Positions 22,695 to 35,081 of a stretch of 64,000 nt of DNA are shown here, in pieces. The translations under genes and the position numbers were made by a program. Every line of letters begins with the position of its first letter. Positions within the stretch are counted from its first letter, which is position 1. The notes beneath the pieces were generated by a model. That model did no database searches. It was not told where the DNA came from and saw only the letters and a list, made by a program, of their open reading frames with translations. The stretch lies in NCBI GenBank assembly GCA_030704615.1, contig CM060733.1, forward strand, positions 8,740,001-8,804,000. Reading direction: 5' to 3'. This stretch comes from Takakia lepidozioides. Lineage: Eukaryota > Streptophyta > Takakiopsida > Takakiales > Takakiaceae.

Positions 22695-25600
22695 CTACAC
22701 ACACACCTGGGGCTCAACGGTACTTTCCTTGGACACATCCCTTCCTCCAGCCAACTGTCCAGTTTTTTTGAACAAATCCAATGTCTGAGACAGGTCAGTC
22801 TCAACCACCACCCCAGATTGCCTGAGCAAAGTCAAGGTCTGGTTATTTGGAAGGACATTATCAGCTGCCATACGTTGCAAGAACCCACCAGCAGGCACCT
22901 TGGCATAGGTGTAAGCCTTCAGCAATGTATTGTATGCCCGCACGTTTACAAGTGGATAACCCTTTTTGAGTACCTGGAAGTGCTTCTCCGCACTCACCAC
23001 ATTGCCCCTCACGGCATACTCATCAAGGATTGCGAGTAAGGTATCCAGCCGTGGTTTGGACTGACCAGAGATGGCCTCCTTCTGGATTTTCTTCAAAGCA
23101 GCCAAGGCTTTGTCCAACCGGTTGCCCTTCAAGTATCCTACAACTAAATGGTGGCAAGTGACCGCAGTCCTTTGTCTTCCAGCTTTAACCATTTGTGCCA
23201 AAACATCCTCTGCTTTGTCCGTCATCCCTTGCTGAGCATACACACTAATCATTGCATTATATTGGCGAGTTAACACTGATCCCTTCTCCTTTTGCAGTTC
23301 ACTAAGGACCTGTTCAGCTCTCTCAACCTTTCCCAGCTTCCCAAAAGCCTCCAGCACAATGACCCAACTACGATTTGAAACGACAGGGGAGCTTTTCACT
23401 TTCTCCCACACCCTTTCCACCCCCTCAATATCTCCAAGCGTTGCATACTGTGCTATCAGTATGTCATACGCTGCACGCCTGCGAGGGAAATCACCCTCTT
23501 CCATCACTTTTAAGTAGGCAGTGGCCTTCTCAGGTTCACCAGCTTGTACATAGGCGCTTGCAAGAGTGCCATAGGTAGCTGCATCTGGCTTTACTCCCTC
23601 GTCAGCCTTCATCTCCTCAAAAACTTCCTCCATTGCTGCAATATCCCCTCTACAGCCTCTCACATCCATTAGGATGTTGTATGTGTAGGCATCACGCGCA
23701 ATCCCTGCCACTTTCATCTCCTCCAGCAACGCTGGAATCTTGTCATCCATACGCTTGCGCTTGTACAGCAATAACATTTGGTTGAAAGAGAAAGGCATGG
23801 TAAGGAGTCCTGATGCTTTGAGCTTGGTCATGGTGGCTTTAGCCTTACTCACCATGCGAAGTTCGGAATAGTTCTTCAAAAGAATATTGTATGTACCCTC
23901 AGTCTTCAATTCTGGGGGAGATTTTTCAAATATCTCTTCTGCAGTCCGAACATTTTTCATCTTAAACTTGAGATCAATGCGCACACACTGGTCCATTTGC
24001 TCCCACTTTAAGTCTTTTTGTTTTGACATGAAGTCAGAAATCTGCAGCAAAAAAGACAAAAACACCATGAAATCTTTGTACCAATATGTCTAGAGCACAG
24101 CTCATTTGCAAGGGATAAGCACCCACTTCATCACATGCACTTCACAGCTTCAATAAGACAACACTGCTGGAATGGTACAATGCTGGCGAGCCCACCAACT
24201 TCTCTGCCATATGCATACTTATCACTATAGAATGTACTTATAAGACGTTGTTTGCCGTAGCCTTGTGGCCATTGACCCCGCGCCCAGTTTGAGCGGAACA
24301 TAAAGGGACAGAACCTACCTCTGTCAGGGGCTGACGTCGGTAGTAAGACTTAAGAACATTGATCCGGGTTTTCCAGATATCCTCTAGAAATCCCTTCACA
24401 CAAGCATCAATCTGCTCTGTGTGGTTTGCCCAGTAACTAGGCCCCAGAAAGGGCCTTGGGCTTTGGCTCAGCCTCGAGACTTTCAAAGTTGGTAAACATA
24501 GGTACAGGCACAATTCCCTTGATAGATTTGAGGAGAGCGCCTCTCTGGTGAGAGTACCCCGGACAGTGAATCATGAAATGAATATTGTCTTCGGGTTGCC
24601 CACACAGCGGGCAATTGCACTCTCCCTCCCCTCTCTGCTTCTGTTTACTGTTCAAAGGTAGCCTTCCTGCCCTGAGTTTAAATTTCAGTCTGGTGCCGAG
24701 AGTGGGTAGGCCCTTGAGGTCATCACTTATCACTATAGAGAGGGAAAGAGAGAGACATCCCCTCCCTTCCTTAAAATAGCCTACTCAAGGCTTGAATAGG
24801 CTGGTCCAGGTCTGTGGGTCACAATTCTGAGGAAACTACAATGTCTGTTCCAGATTGTGAGACAGCCACGGTCTTTACAAATGCTTTTGGACACAGGGTT
24901 TTCTGAATTTGTTAGTGGCAATGTTGCAACATAACTAATAAGTGTCTAAGCATTCACAACTATCTTCTGGAGCTTCTGTCTCTTTATATCCTAATCTGGG
25001 CATTTATGAATCAGCTATTTCATCTCACTGCCACCTTTGCCTTAAAACGATGATACTATCTTCATTTGGAAGGCAGTTAGCTCAATCACCTATGCAGCTT
25101 AAGGCTGAACCAGTGTGCTTCCCTGCTGACCCTATCTGGATTTCCATTTCTTGGCTTGCCTCATCAAGGTTTTTGAGAATAAAGGCTTTTAGTGATGGCT
25201 CCGTTGGTGTCTCTTCAGCCCCGCCCCACCCCCACAGAAAGAAAGAGATGCACTGACTGACCATGGCCTAAGCAAATTGGCTACAGCATACCATGACAGG
25301 CATACTCTACCCATCCAGAGCTGGTTGCGGAGTCACCAGGGTATGAGTGGATGTGGTTGTGTGTGTGAGAGAAAGAGAGAGAGCATCCACAGTGTAAGAG
25401 GAGGAAGAAGGTTTCCCACCTCCATAGCTTGCTTGAAGCGGGATCGTCTTCTGAGCCGAGTTACAGTACTGATTAGGCTGCGTTTATCGAGGGCATTGCC
25501 CTCTGCCACCCATTGTTTAATAGTAGGAAGCACTGACCTTTGTGATCCCCGCCTCACACTCTCTATCTTCTTCCACAGAGCAAAAACTGCTTTGTCATCC

Positions 25601-27148
25601 TTGACTGGCTCTTCCTCTCCATCCTCCTCCAAGGAGCTGTCTTCATCAGAAACATCTTCACCGAGTTCTTCACCAGGTAAGGCAGTTGACACAGATCCAG
25701 CCTCATCAAGATTAACTGAATCATTGCTGCCTAGTATACTCTCCTCCAGATTTGCCTTGACATGGGGAGTGTCCTTCAATCTTCCGTCTTCAATGTCCTT
25801 CTCTGGCAAGATTTGAGACGAAAGTGATCTAGAAAACCCCCTAACAGGGACCCTCAACACTAGGCCAGAATCATCTTGGACATGACAGGTTCCTCCTAGT
25901 CGGATGGGCATCGGCACCTGATATGTGCCTGCACTCCTGTCCTCTCTACCCCGAGCTCCCATATGCAGTTCTTTGTCTTGAGGTCCTTCCCCTGTATACC
26001 CCGCAGACAAGTGGTTGCCCTCTATGATGGTGGCTGCAACTCTTGAGGGCTGACTGCAGGAAAGCCCTTCTCTCCAGAAAAGAAGTTCTTCTGTAAGCCT
26101 TTTCTGGGTGTCCACCGGATTCCCACCGTCTTTCCACACTCTTGCTGGCCTGCAACACCACACCCACTAGAGTGAGCGACCCTCAAAGTTCACCCTAGGC
26201 GTTTTTGACTTTGCCATTTAGGGCTCTCATTTTGACCCCAAAGAGAACAGAACAGACAATTTTGAGACCCTTGTTGGAGAAAAGTCTGTGTAAAGTACGT
26301 TTCTGTTTCTGTCCCATCCAAGTTACACAAGTACAGCTCGTATTGAGGTACTGACCTCACCAAAGGTGGTCTAACCTACAAAAAATATGAATCTCAATCC
26401 CAAATTGCAATGGCCTCACACGAAGTATAAGACAATCCAGTTTGAGGGCTTTTGTGTTGATTCAGGGGGTGGTATTGCCATCATACTAGACATCAAGGTC
26501 TGATATGAGGACTAAGGGAGGGCTCTACCTCAAGCACATGAAGGCTGTGGTTGCGCTGTCAGACACAGAAAACGAACTTATTGAGCATTGCCTGCCAAAG
26601 TTGGTTTCGGTATAAACTTAACGACCTTCTCCCAGCAGGGTCTGAGACTAGACATCAAGGTCTGATATGAGGACTAAGGGACGGCTCTACCTCAAGCACA
26701 TGAAGGCTGTAATTGCGCTGTCAGACACAGAGAACGAACTTATTGAGCATTGCCTGCCAAAGTTGGTTTCGGTATAAACTTAACGGCCTTCTTCTTTGAG
26801 ACTCCCCCCGACATTGCTAAGGACAAACCACGAAACTCTGGTTCCGTGCCTTTTAGTGCCAACATCCATAAATCATGAGGTCCCTCAAATCCCTCTCCCG
26901 TGAAAGAAATCCCGTGAAACAAACGTGACAAATGTGGCCGTTCTTTGCACTTCCCAGCACTGGAGATAGAAAAATAAAATAAATAAATTTTATAACGTCC
27001 ACAGAGGAAGGACCACGAGGGACAGGGTAGAAGAAAAAAAAGGGAGCGAAAAACAAAAATAGAGACAGCATGCTACACAGAGAGAGCGAGGCATAACTTC
27101 TTACCGTTGGAAGTAAACAGAACGGGCTGCTCTCCAGACTCTTGACAT
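22695..27148 (-). CDS. P-class pentatricopeptide repeat protein, mitochondrial (At1g80270-like group)
   Basis: Three exons (27148-27105, 26149-25420, 24041-22695) join in phase to 706 residues. The short first exon gives MSRVWRAARSVYFQ, an Arg-rich amphipathic start typical of mitochondrial import. It splices within a codon to PARVWKDGG. Exon 2 has an acidic low-complexity part (SDEDSSLEEDGEEE) and then LWKKI...SVLPTIKQWVAEG...LISTVTRLRRRSRFKQAME. This is the conserved lead-in of the P-class mitochondrial group that includes Arabidopsis At1g80270 (recognition from memory). Exon 3 contains about ten P-type repeats, for example GVKPDAATYGTLASAYVQAG. There is no E or DYW extension, so a role in RNA processing, stability or translation fits better than editing. 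Intron 1 contains a 162-bp-period duplication and intron 2 a young LINE insertion. The upstream neighbour on the other strand starts within about 2 kb. Confidence 0.92.
24231..24724 (-). mobile_element. 5'-truncated LINE (copy D) with target-site duplication, in PPR intron 2
   Basis: The 494-bp minus-strand element reads [20 protein letters not shown], then the C-terminal zinc motif CPLCGQPEDNIHFMIHC (C-X2-C-X7-H-X4-C), then VPMFTNFESLEAEPKPKAL. It ends in the family tail (TTCCGCTCAAACTGGGCGCG...AACGTCTTATAAGTACATT). It is flanked by perfect 14-bp direct repeats, acttatcactatag, at 24217-24230 and 24725-24738, the mark of target-primed reverse transcription. The frame is almost intact over the truncated part, so the insertion is fairly recent. 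Sense orientation relative to the PPR gene. Confidence 0.88.
26485..26793. repeat. Two-copy tandem repeat, period 162 bp, in PPR intron 1
   Basis: About 146 bp beginning actagacatcaaggtctgat recur at 26485 and 26647 with only a handful of differences (for example ggagggctc against ggacggctc). The copies are separated by a short spacer ending in tctgag. No coding or transposon feature was recognised inside. Confidence 0.85.
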
Positions 27149-29153
27149 GGCCTTCGTTAAGGCCTATCGCATCCGCTCCTTCAGCCAAACGCGAACAGCA
27201 CTAAATCACCCTACAATCTATTGAACGAACTCAGATCAACCAGAGAGATCCAAAAGAAATCCACAATCCCTCTCCCAATCTACCTCACCTTGCCGCAACC
27301 TCCTCTCTCTCTCAGTAACCAAATTCTTCAGCAGACTCATAAACCCCAAAACCCTAAACCACAACCAGCCCGACGGGGGTTCAAATCCTGGCCACCACAT
27401 TCTTTAAGTTTGAGCTTACGTTTTGGGATGAACAGGTGGGAAGGAAGGAAGAATCTTTGGAATCAAAAGATGAACAAGTTCCGATTGGAAGCAAGTTGGG
27501 GCGATCTCTCTCAGACCTTGGGACATTCCATGTGGAGATCCTGACCCCAACGCGTGCTCAGATGTGCGAGAGAGGTGGATTGGCGGAAGAAGGTGCTTAC
27601 AAATGTTGAGCAAGGCTGAGTAGGTAGTGTATTTATTGACGGCACATGCTTATACCTACTAGCGCTGTGACTGTTTTAAGTTTTAACCCCCTTCTTCTTC
27701 TCTGCATTATCAGAGTTGGAAAGTACGTTTTCATGATCTGTAGGTACATTACTTCCTGTCCAATCTGTCAGTCCGCCCCTGTTTTTCGGAGGCGCGTGCC
27801 TTGTTAGACGTGTAACAAGGATTTCTGTTTGTAATCGCCCTAATCTGCTTAGGAAATTCAGTGCTCTCGAGCTTTCTGATGGAAGAAGAGACTAGGCTTT
27901 TGTCGCCCGACCTTCAGTAGGAGTGCTTGCTCCGTTCTTCCCTCTTTTTCTTGTTGTTTTTGCAAAGGACAACCGAGGTTGGATATCTTTCTCTTATGCC
28001 ATGATACGACCTGTCACGTAGTGTATACTTCCCGTTCGTTTGAACTGCACTTGCAGAGTTCATGCGTCTCCCTGCATATGCGGGGTACTATGTCTCATCT
28101 TCATTCTTATAGATGTCGGCTCTGTCTCTGCGTTTCATCCTTTTTTTGTGTGTAGGCAGGATGCTTGAAAATGGTTCGTGGTGTAGGTTGGCCTTTCCTC
28201 TAAATTACCTTTGAATTTAAGTTTTACTGCCTTCGTGCCAATGAAATAGCAAATCAGACTCAGTTCAAATCCCTCACCTTTGGATAGTTAGACCGAATCC
28301 GACCAGGTTATCAGGGTTTTAATAAGAAGTCGGTGGAAGGTGTTTGATACCACTGAAAATCGAAAGAAGGAAGATATGAGGTATTCTAGACACTGACCTG
28401 CTAGAAAAGCAAGTGGTTATTTCATTGCATTTCTACACGGATCATCACTATACGCTCTCTTTCTGGAGAGCATGGTCATCGGCCAGCCTTTTTTATTTGA
28501 TCAGGTACTCGTCGTTCCGCAAGAACACTAGCTTTCCAGTCAGATTATTTAACCTTTGCCAGCCTTCCAACAGACTCGGCTATGGAACCTGGCCCCCACG
28601 CTCTGTTTGTTCATCACATGCATACCTGTCCGTGAATTTTAGCCAGCGGTGTGGAGTCTTGGTTGTGCGTAGAGCTCTATAGAGGTTACTCGCGTTCCTA
28701 CAGTAAACGCAAATTGCGCACCAGGTCCTGAATCGACATGCTCTAACATCATTGGAGGGGCATTGAAATTGTCAAGGGTCAACAAAGCTTCACAAGCCCT
28801 GAAAACCCCATGGGGAATCTGGAGAGGGTGGTATCAATGCGTCATGCTGTTAGATTCTGGCAGTCCCTCGCATGAAACAGATGGCACGGAAGGCAACGGA
28901 ACTATAGTTTTGATTACAATTGCAGAGTCTAGCTGCTGGTGCACATTGAAAGTCGGTGGGACAAATTGTGCTGAAGTACAACACATACACAGTCAAGACT
29001 GTGTAACCGAAAACTCCAAACATCCTAAGACAAATGTACAGGACGGACTGATGATATGGAGCTGCATATAAAGAGCCTGACACACTGAGAGAGGCCCAGA
29101 GGAAGGGTGACAGGGGGGATAAGAGAAATCTGTATGAGAGAGTCAAGACGGAA
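27149..29153. other. Divergent upstream region of the PPR and coiled-coil genes
   Basis: Two kilobases between divergent start codons. The plus strand probably holds a non-coding or short coding first exon of the gene at 29154, since that frame stays open upstream to about 29053 and an AG near 29067 could be an acceptor. A frame at 27221-27544 (+) is Pro/Ser/Gln-rich and unconvincing. Nothing else was identified. Confidence 0.35.
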
Positions 29154-32100
29154 ATGCCACTGGTGGAGAGTGCTGTCGCAGGGCCAGGCCCTGGGTCCTT
29201 GCCATTCTCAGCCATAGCTAGTTCCAGGAAGGAGAAGAAGAAGCAGGCGAAGGAAGAGAGAGATCGTCTGAAGCAGGCGGAGAAGAAGAAGCGACGGCTT
29301 GAGAAAGCCCTGGCCACTGCTGCTGCCATTCGCACTGAGCTAGAGAAGAAGAAGCAGAGACGGAAGGAGGAGGAGCAGCGCCTCGATGAAGAAGGGGCGG
29401 CACTTGCCGAGGCTGTCGCTCTCCAGGTGATTCCTCAGCATTAGTTTGATCATCGTTGTTGGTGTTGATGATGGAGCAGCTCAAAGGAGGATAGAACAGC
29501 GTCTTCTTCACGTGATCTGCAGTATTTGTGGGCCCGCCGATGTAATTTTGGGGAGATCGAAGGGTTACAACCCACTATGTCTGTTTGACTTGCAATCTGT
29601 GGGATGCATGCATGCATGCGCTGTAATCAAATTTTTCATTCTAGTAGACAAAAGAGAGCCCACACCGGATCCCAGTTCTATAGGCTTGTATTGCACCCTC
29701 CAAGAATGTGTGATTGCAGCTCTAATCACCTTCCCTGCAAAAAGTGTTCTGATCTTAGGATGTTACAACAGAGAGAATTTTGAGCATGTTGCATCTGATC
29801 AACCAACACATGAGAATGGAAGGTGTTCACTGACCAAAAGCTGTGGACTTGGAGGTTCTTGATGTAACTTGGTGGTGCAGTTTCATGAAACATAACATGA
29901 TGAAAGTCAGCACTTAGGCCTCCCTTGATTTTCCATGTCCCAGGGCTTGTTTATCTGAATCTCTAGATCAGATATGATGCCCTTTAATAAAAGAGTCGAT
30001 CAGATTGTTCTCTCATTCTGCTTATTAGAATTGACTCATGTTGTTAAGAGTACCTCAAAGGTGTGCCTATAAATGACAATCTCTTTGTTTGGCAAGCCAT
30101 GCATGAAAGCTAGAGGCTCAGCATTAAAGGGTTTGTGTCCTTGTGGCATTTTTAGTGTCTGCGTCCTTTGGTGCATTGATCCGTAAAGTTTGATTTTTTC
30201 CTGCTTCTTCTAGTTTGCTAGTATCAGGACATTAGATTCCTCCCCAAAAGTATCTTGATGTATTTACTCTCCATTGGCTGCTACAGGTACTTGATGAAGA
30301 TTCAGATGGGTTAGGACAGCCGCAAGTTGCAAGGGAGGGTGAGTCACAACCTGGGAGGGGTGGAGAGGAAGGCAGCTTGAGTTCTCAGGAGAGAGTGGGC
30401 GAGGAGGCAGGAAGTGTGGGCAGCTGCAAGTACTCTGCTGGTCAGTCTTTGATAAACAATGACAAGTCCATCATGGTGTCTCTGACCTACTTGGCAAACG
30501 TCTGCTTCCATGGTATGCCACTGCTTGGATTCACCCTAAACATCTTTGGGTTTCTCATGGTGACCCCCTGGGAAGATTATCCTAATCTTCTCAACTCAGG
30601 TTGAGGCTTGTTAGGCTTCACTGGTGGTACAGGGAAGCTCTCGGGGAGAAGCAAACGAATGCATCTGGCACTGGAGGGATTCAGTCGGTGCTTAAGCACT
30701 GGATTTTGCAGAGCTTGGTTTTTGCTTCCAACAGAAGAATCTTATTTGCTCCTTGTCCGGTGCAGATAGTAACGAGAGAGGCTGTAAGGAGAGAGAGACA
30801 AAGGAGTGGAAGCAAAGTGGGTGGGAGGCATCTCATGAAGGCATGGTGGGTGGTGCAAGAGATGATATGGGCATCGAAGGCGAGCTTGTAGAAGCTGAGG
30901 AAGGTGGCACATGGGAAGTCTACAGCAGTGCAGAAGAGAAAGCTAGGACCAGCAATGAGAGAGCACGTGCAGCTGAAATGGCAGCAGGCTTGGCTGCAGC
31001 CCAGGTCAGTGTTATACAACTATACATGCTTGTGTTCATCCCTCTATTCTCTCCAACTCTCCAAATTAGGCATAGAGGCTATCATCAAGGCTGTGACATG
31101 AAAGTGTAAAAGTACCATTAACCCCTCAGATCACGAGATTCTTCTCCATGCATGCAAATGGCCAAGCCTGCTGTTCAAGTGGTGAAGAACATTAGAGCAA
31201 CCCCTGGGAGGATCAAATCCAGTAATGTTTGATCATGGTCAGATTTCTGAAAGGCCTCAGTAATTAGTAGAAACATTCTGGCAGGCTGTTGCAGCACTTC
31301 GAATTGCTGAAGAAGCTCGAGCTGAGGCTGAAGCTGCCAAGAAGGCTGCCGAGGTAGCGATGAATGAGGCTCTTGACCGCTGTGACACAGACCAAAAGCC
31401 AGAATTCCTTGATGAGGTACTAATGTTGCAGGTCCTAGGCTCCTCTTTGATCATGTTTTTAGATGTGGAGTGTCTCTTGTGGGATGCTGTGCCTGTACGC
31501 TTTTGCAAATATCTGAGGGAAGTGGCAGGAAGGGTTTGTACTTATCAGGCAGTTTGCTTCCCACTCCCTTTTCCTTGAAACAAAGTTCAATTTTGGGAAT
31601 GAAGGAAGGGTTCTAGTAATACTGCATGAATATCACGGTCTGGCTCTTAAGAGTAGGAGAGAGCTAGAGAAATGTCTGACAAGGATGCGTGGTGTCGGGG
31701 AGTCATTGCCAGAGCAAAGCAACAACACGGTGTGTGGAGAAGGAGAGGGACGACCTAAAGGCACGGCTCCATGAAATGGAGCGCAAGCTTCATGAGAAGA
31801 CGCATCGTGTGTCAGAGCTGGAACATAACCTGGAAGAGGTACCTTAGAGTTGGAATCTCAATAATATCTTGCACAGGTGCCTTAAGCCTTGAGGGAACCA
31901 TCTCATATTTCAAATGCCAAGCTGAAGTAGGTGTTGCACAGTCTTGAAAAGAAAACTTAGCAAACACGTCTTATGGAAAGTTGTAAGCTACAGATTGTGC
32001 ATCTTGTTAGCAGCCATTTGAAAACTCCAATTATGTGCCTCACCTCAGTGTAGTCCTTCATTTGGATCTTCTAGGTGACCCAGTACCTGGTCGAGTTCAA

Positions 32101-32230
32101 AGCCATGATGGAAGGCTGCAAGCATAGCCCGCTGGCACTTTGTGATGCGTCCAAAGAGAAGATTGCAGTTAGCCCCAAGCAGGGGGACGCTACTCCACCA
32201 GAGCCGTCCTGCGGGACGGTGGATGAGTAA
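29154..32230 (+). CDS. Coiled-coil Lys/Glu/Ala-rich protein, function unknown
   Basis: Six exons (29154-29426, 30287-30440, 30766-31004, 31285-31416, 31713-31838, 32075-32230) join in phase to 359 residues ending at TAA. The N terminus leads into a strongly charged helix (SSRKEKKKQAKEERDRLKQA and EKKKQRRKEEEQRLDEEG). Acidic linkers follow in exons 2 and 3. A long Ala/Glu/Lys heptad-like region (EEARAEAEAAKKAAEVAMNE, then ERDDLKARLHEMERKLHEKT) runs to VTQYLVEFKAMME and a short tail. No enzyme domain is seen. It is probably a cytosolic or nuclear structural or adaptor coiled coil. The acceptor of exon 5 is the least certain junction, and exon 4 could extend 15 bp to the CAG before GTCCTAG. The true start may lie in an upstream exon because the frame is open upstream of the ATG. 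I do not recognise the family. Confidence 0.7.
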
Positions 32231-32985
32231 CTGTATCAAATGATTGTGATCAGATTGGCTCTCTAGCTGGAGGCTTAAGGCAAGGCTTTGCTCAAGCAGA
32301 TATCCAAGGGATGTCCTAAAGATTGAATGGATCCAAAGCTATGATGTGGACTGTGAAGATCAAAAGGATGGCAAGTACCAGTTCGTTATGTATCCAAGTC
32401 CAAGAATGGTGGGAGAGCAAATTTCGGAAGTATCTTTAATGAGCCTTGCAGTTGCTACTCATGCATTTTGAGCTCGGTCGTGCTGGATGGAAGAGGATAT
32501 TATAAGTACAGCAAGAGCCAGCAGAGCTCAGGAGCATCGTCAAAGTCGTCCATTGATGAAACAGCAGAGTGAAGTCTGGCAATTGTGAATTATTTTGCCA
32601 GGTTGAAATGGTGGGACTGTATGTATACCCTGGTGCAAGAAGGAAAGGAGAGATAGAACAGGAAAACACAGGTGGCGGGAGAGGGGATCAAACTGTGGGA
32701 AATGAAACTGCCCCAATGTGGCTGCTGATCCTGCCGGATTCCCAAAGTGCTGTCGAAATATTTGTTTGTAGGTTCCTTTATTATACTGAATCTTATTTCA
32801 CCAGTGGAAGATGTGCAGCACCCTGTCATCGTGCTGAGTGAGCCGTTGAAATCCTCCAATCAATTTAAGCTTGGTATATATATATGTATACACTCTCTTT
32901 TGGCAAAGACGCCAATATGTGCGGAGGACAATAGCAATAATGTAAGAACTCACTGCCAGCGTGCTATCTCTGATAGAAGCAATTG
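32231..32985. other. 3' flank of the coiled-coil gene
   Basis: No convincing exon. Part is probably 3' untranslated sequence. A TATATATA run lies at about 32876-32886. The LINE copy B starts shortly after. Confidence 0.35.
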
Positions 32986-35081
32986 AGCATTTAAACGGAT
33001 ACAAGGCTGGTGGACCTGATGGCACAGTCAACGAGCTTATCATGCACGGTGGCGATCCCATGATAGAGGCCCTTGTACTTCTCTTTAACCTTATCTGGAG
33101 AACTGAAATGATCCCCTTTCGCTAGGGACAGGGGGTCATTGTCAAGAGAAGAACCGGGGAACTACCGAGGCATCATGCTCTCTCAATGCAGTTGGCAGAT
33201 ATTTTGCAGAGTTATAAGTACTTGTCTCGCGGTTAATCTGGAATCTAGAGGTTGTTTCCACGAAGGCCAAGCTGGCTTTTGACGAAACAGGGGCTGTGTG
33301 GATCATATCTTCACTCTAAGCCAGATTATCCAGGGAAGGGAAAAAGAAGGGAAACCCACTTTTGTTTTTTTCTTGGATGTCAAAAAGGCTTTCTGACAGT
33401 GTGGAGAGTAGTCCATAACTTGTTATGCTCACACCAAAAGTTGTGTCACTGTTAATGGACATAAGTCTAACTTCTTTGACATAGTCCAAGGTGTAGCTCG
33501 AGGATGTACCCTCTCCCTCTGCTCTTCAATGTTTTCATCAATCAACTCCTAGAGGATGTGGAAAGTGAGGGATTCGGTTACAGGTGGATGACTTCGCAGG
33601 CATAGGGGAGACTCCTTCCAATCTCTAGGAGTTGATTGATTGTTGACCTTTGGGGGCTAGAGGCTAATGTCAGTAAATGTGCAGTGGTGGCATTCAACGA
33701 CTGAGGTGAGGGAGGTGGTGATCTCAAGTGGCAGTGGGGAAGCCGAGAGATACTGGTCCTCCCTTCCTGGGTTACAAAAAGGGACCTCTCTTTTTCCCTC
33801 ATCCTCCAGCCCTTGTCCAACCGTAAGATACCTCAGCTTCATGATAAAGAGCTCTTGAGAATTCTCAAACAGCGGAAAAATTTAATGAGACCCAACGCTT
33901 TGCAGTTTGAACAACTTTCTGAATATGTGCATCCCAATTAGAGTTGGAGGAAAACTCAACGCCGAGGTATGTGATCAACTCTAAGGTCAAGAAACCATGC
34001 TTTGTCACGTTATTAGACCTGCCTCGAGTATGCATTTGCAATATGGTTTGATAACTCCAACCAGGCACAGTGTGCTCTAAGACAGCCAATGTGGTTGTTC
34101 GGGCTGAGTTTGGCATCCCTTCCTTAAGCTCTCGACGAGATGAATTCAAGGTCAGGTGGTGGGGTCAACTGCAAGATATGTCCAACATCAGATATCTTAA
34201 GTTAATCGACTCTATATCTTGGAAACTGGAGCCCCCTCATACAGGCTAAGTCTGGCGGAGGAGAGTATAAGAGATTCTCAAGGATCTGAATGTTTGCCGG
34301 CAAGTCTTGACCCTGTTGGATAGATCTGACTTAGAGGTTGTAGTGTCCAAAGCCATGTCTGTTGCCAGGAAATTGTCTCATGAAAATGAAGTTAGGCAGA
34401 AGACTTCCCTAAACTTGTTTCGAGTCTGACATGCTCGGGGAGGCCATCATGGATGACCTCAAGGGTCTACCCACTCGGCACTAGACTGAAATTTAACTTA
34501 GGGGCGGGAAGCCTACCTTTGAATAGCAAACATAGCAGAGAGGGAAGGGAGAGTGCAATGGCCCCTTGTGAGGGCAACCTAAGACAATATTCATTTTCTG
34601 ACTCATTCTCCGGGGTGTTCTCACCAAAGAGACACTCTCTTCAAGTGTATCAAGGGAATTGTGTCTGTACCTCTGTTTACCAACTTTGAAAGTCTTGAGG
34701 CTGAGCCAAAAGCCCAAGCCCTTTTGGGGCCTAATTATTGGGCGATTCACACAAAGCATTTTATGCTTGTGTAAAGGGATTTCTAGAGATATCCCCACAG
34801 CGCCTCTAGCAAGGCCTTGCTGTTGAGGTAGAGAGACAAGTATTTGGAGGTGGCGAGCACATCGAAAGCCTTCTCGATTTTCCCTTGCACTGGGACTCCG
34901 GTTGCCATCTCCACAATAAAGGCCTTGTTGCCTTTGGAAAACTTGGATCAATTGTCTGTTCCAAGGTAAGTCATACTACCGGCATCAGTACCTAACAAAG
35001 GTAATTTTTGTCCCTTTGTGTTCCGCTCAAACTGGGCGTGGGGTCAGTGGCCACAAGGCCACGTCGTATGAGTACATTCTA
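32986..35081 (+). mobile_element. Decayed LINE (copy B) with reverse transcriptase, C-terminal motif, 3' tail and an inverted inner segment
   Basis: The plus strand shows a reverse transcriptase broken by stops and frameshifts: GYKAGGPDGTVNELI near 33000, NYRGIMLS near 33165, EGQAGF near 33265, GCVDHIFTLSQIIQGREKEG near 33295, and FVFFLDVKKAF near 33363. Further on come VVRAEFGIPSLSSRRDEFKV (about 34090), LGTRLKFNLGAGSLPLNSK (about 34478), VPLFTNFESLEAEPKAQAL-like sequence (about 34665), and the family tail TTCCGCTCAAACTGGGCGTG...GTATGAGTACATTCT ending at 35081. The block YLGVEFSSNSNWDAHIQKVV, which should lie between the polymerase and C-terminal parts, is instead on the minus strand at about 33900-34000. 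The copy cannot be functional. Confidence 0.8.

Noticed and set aside
27370-27392. tRNA-like box B word ggttcaaatcc, suggesting a tRNA gene or tRNA-derived SINE
   Set aside because: No matching acceptor or anticodon stem and no box A at the right distance could be found on this strand.
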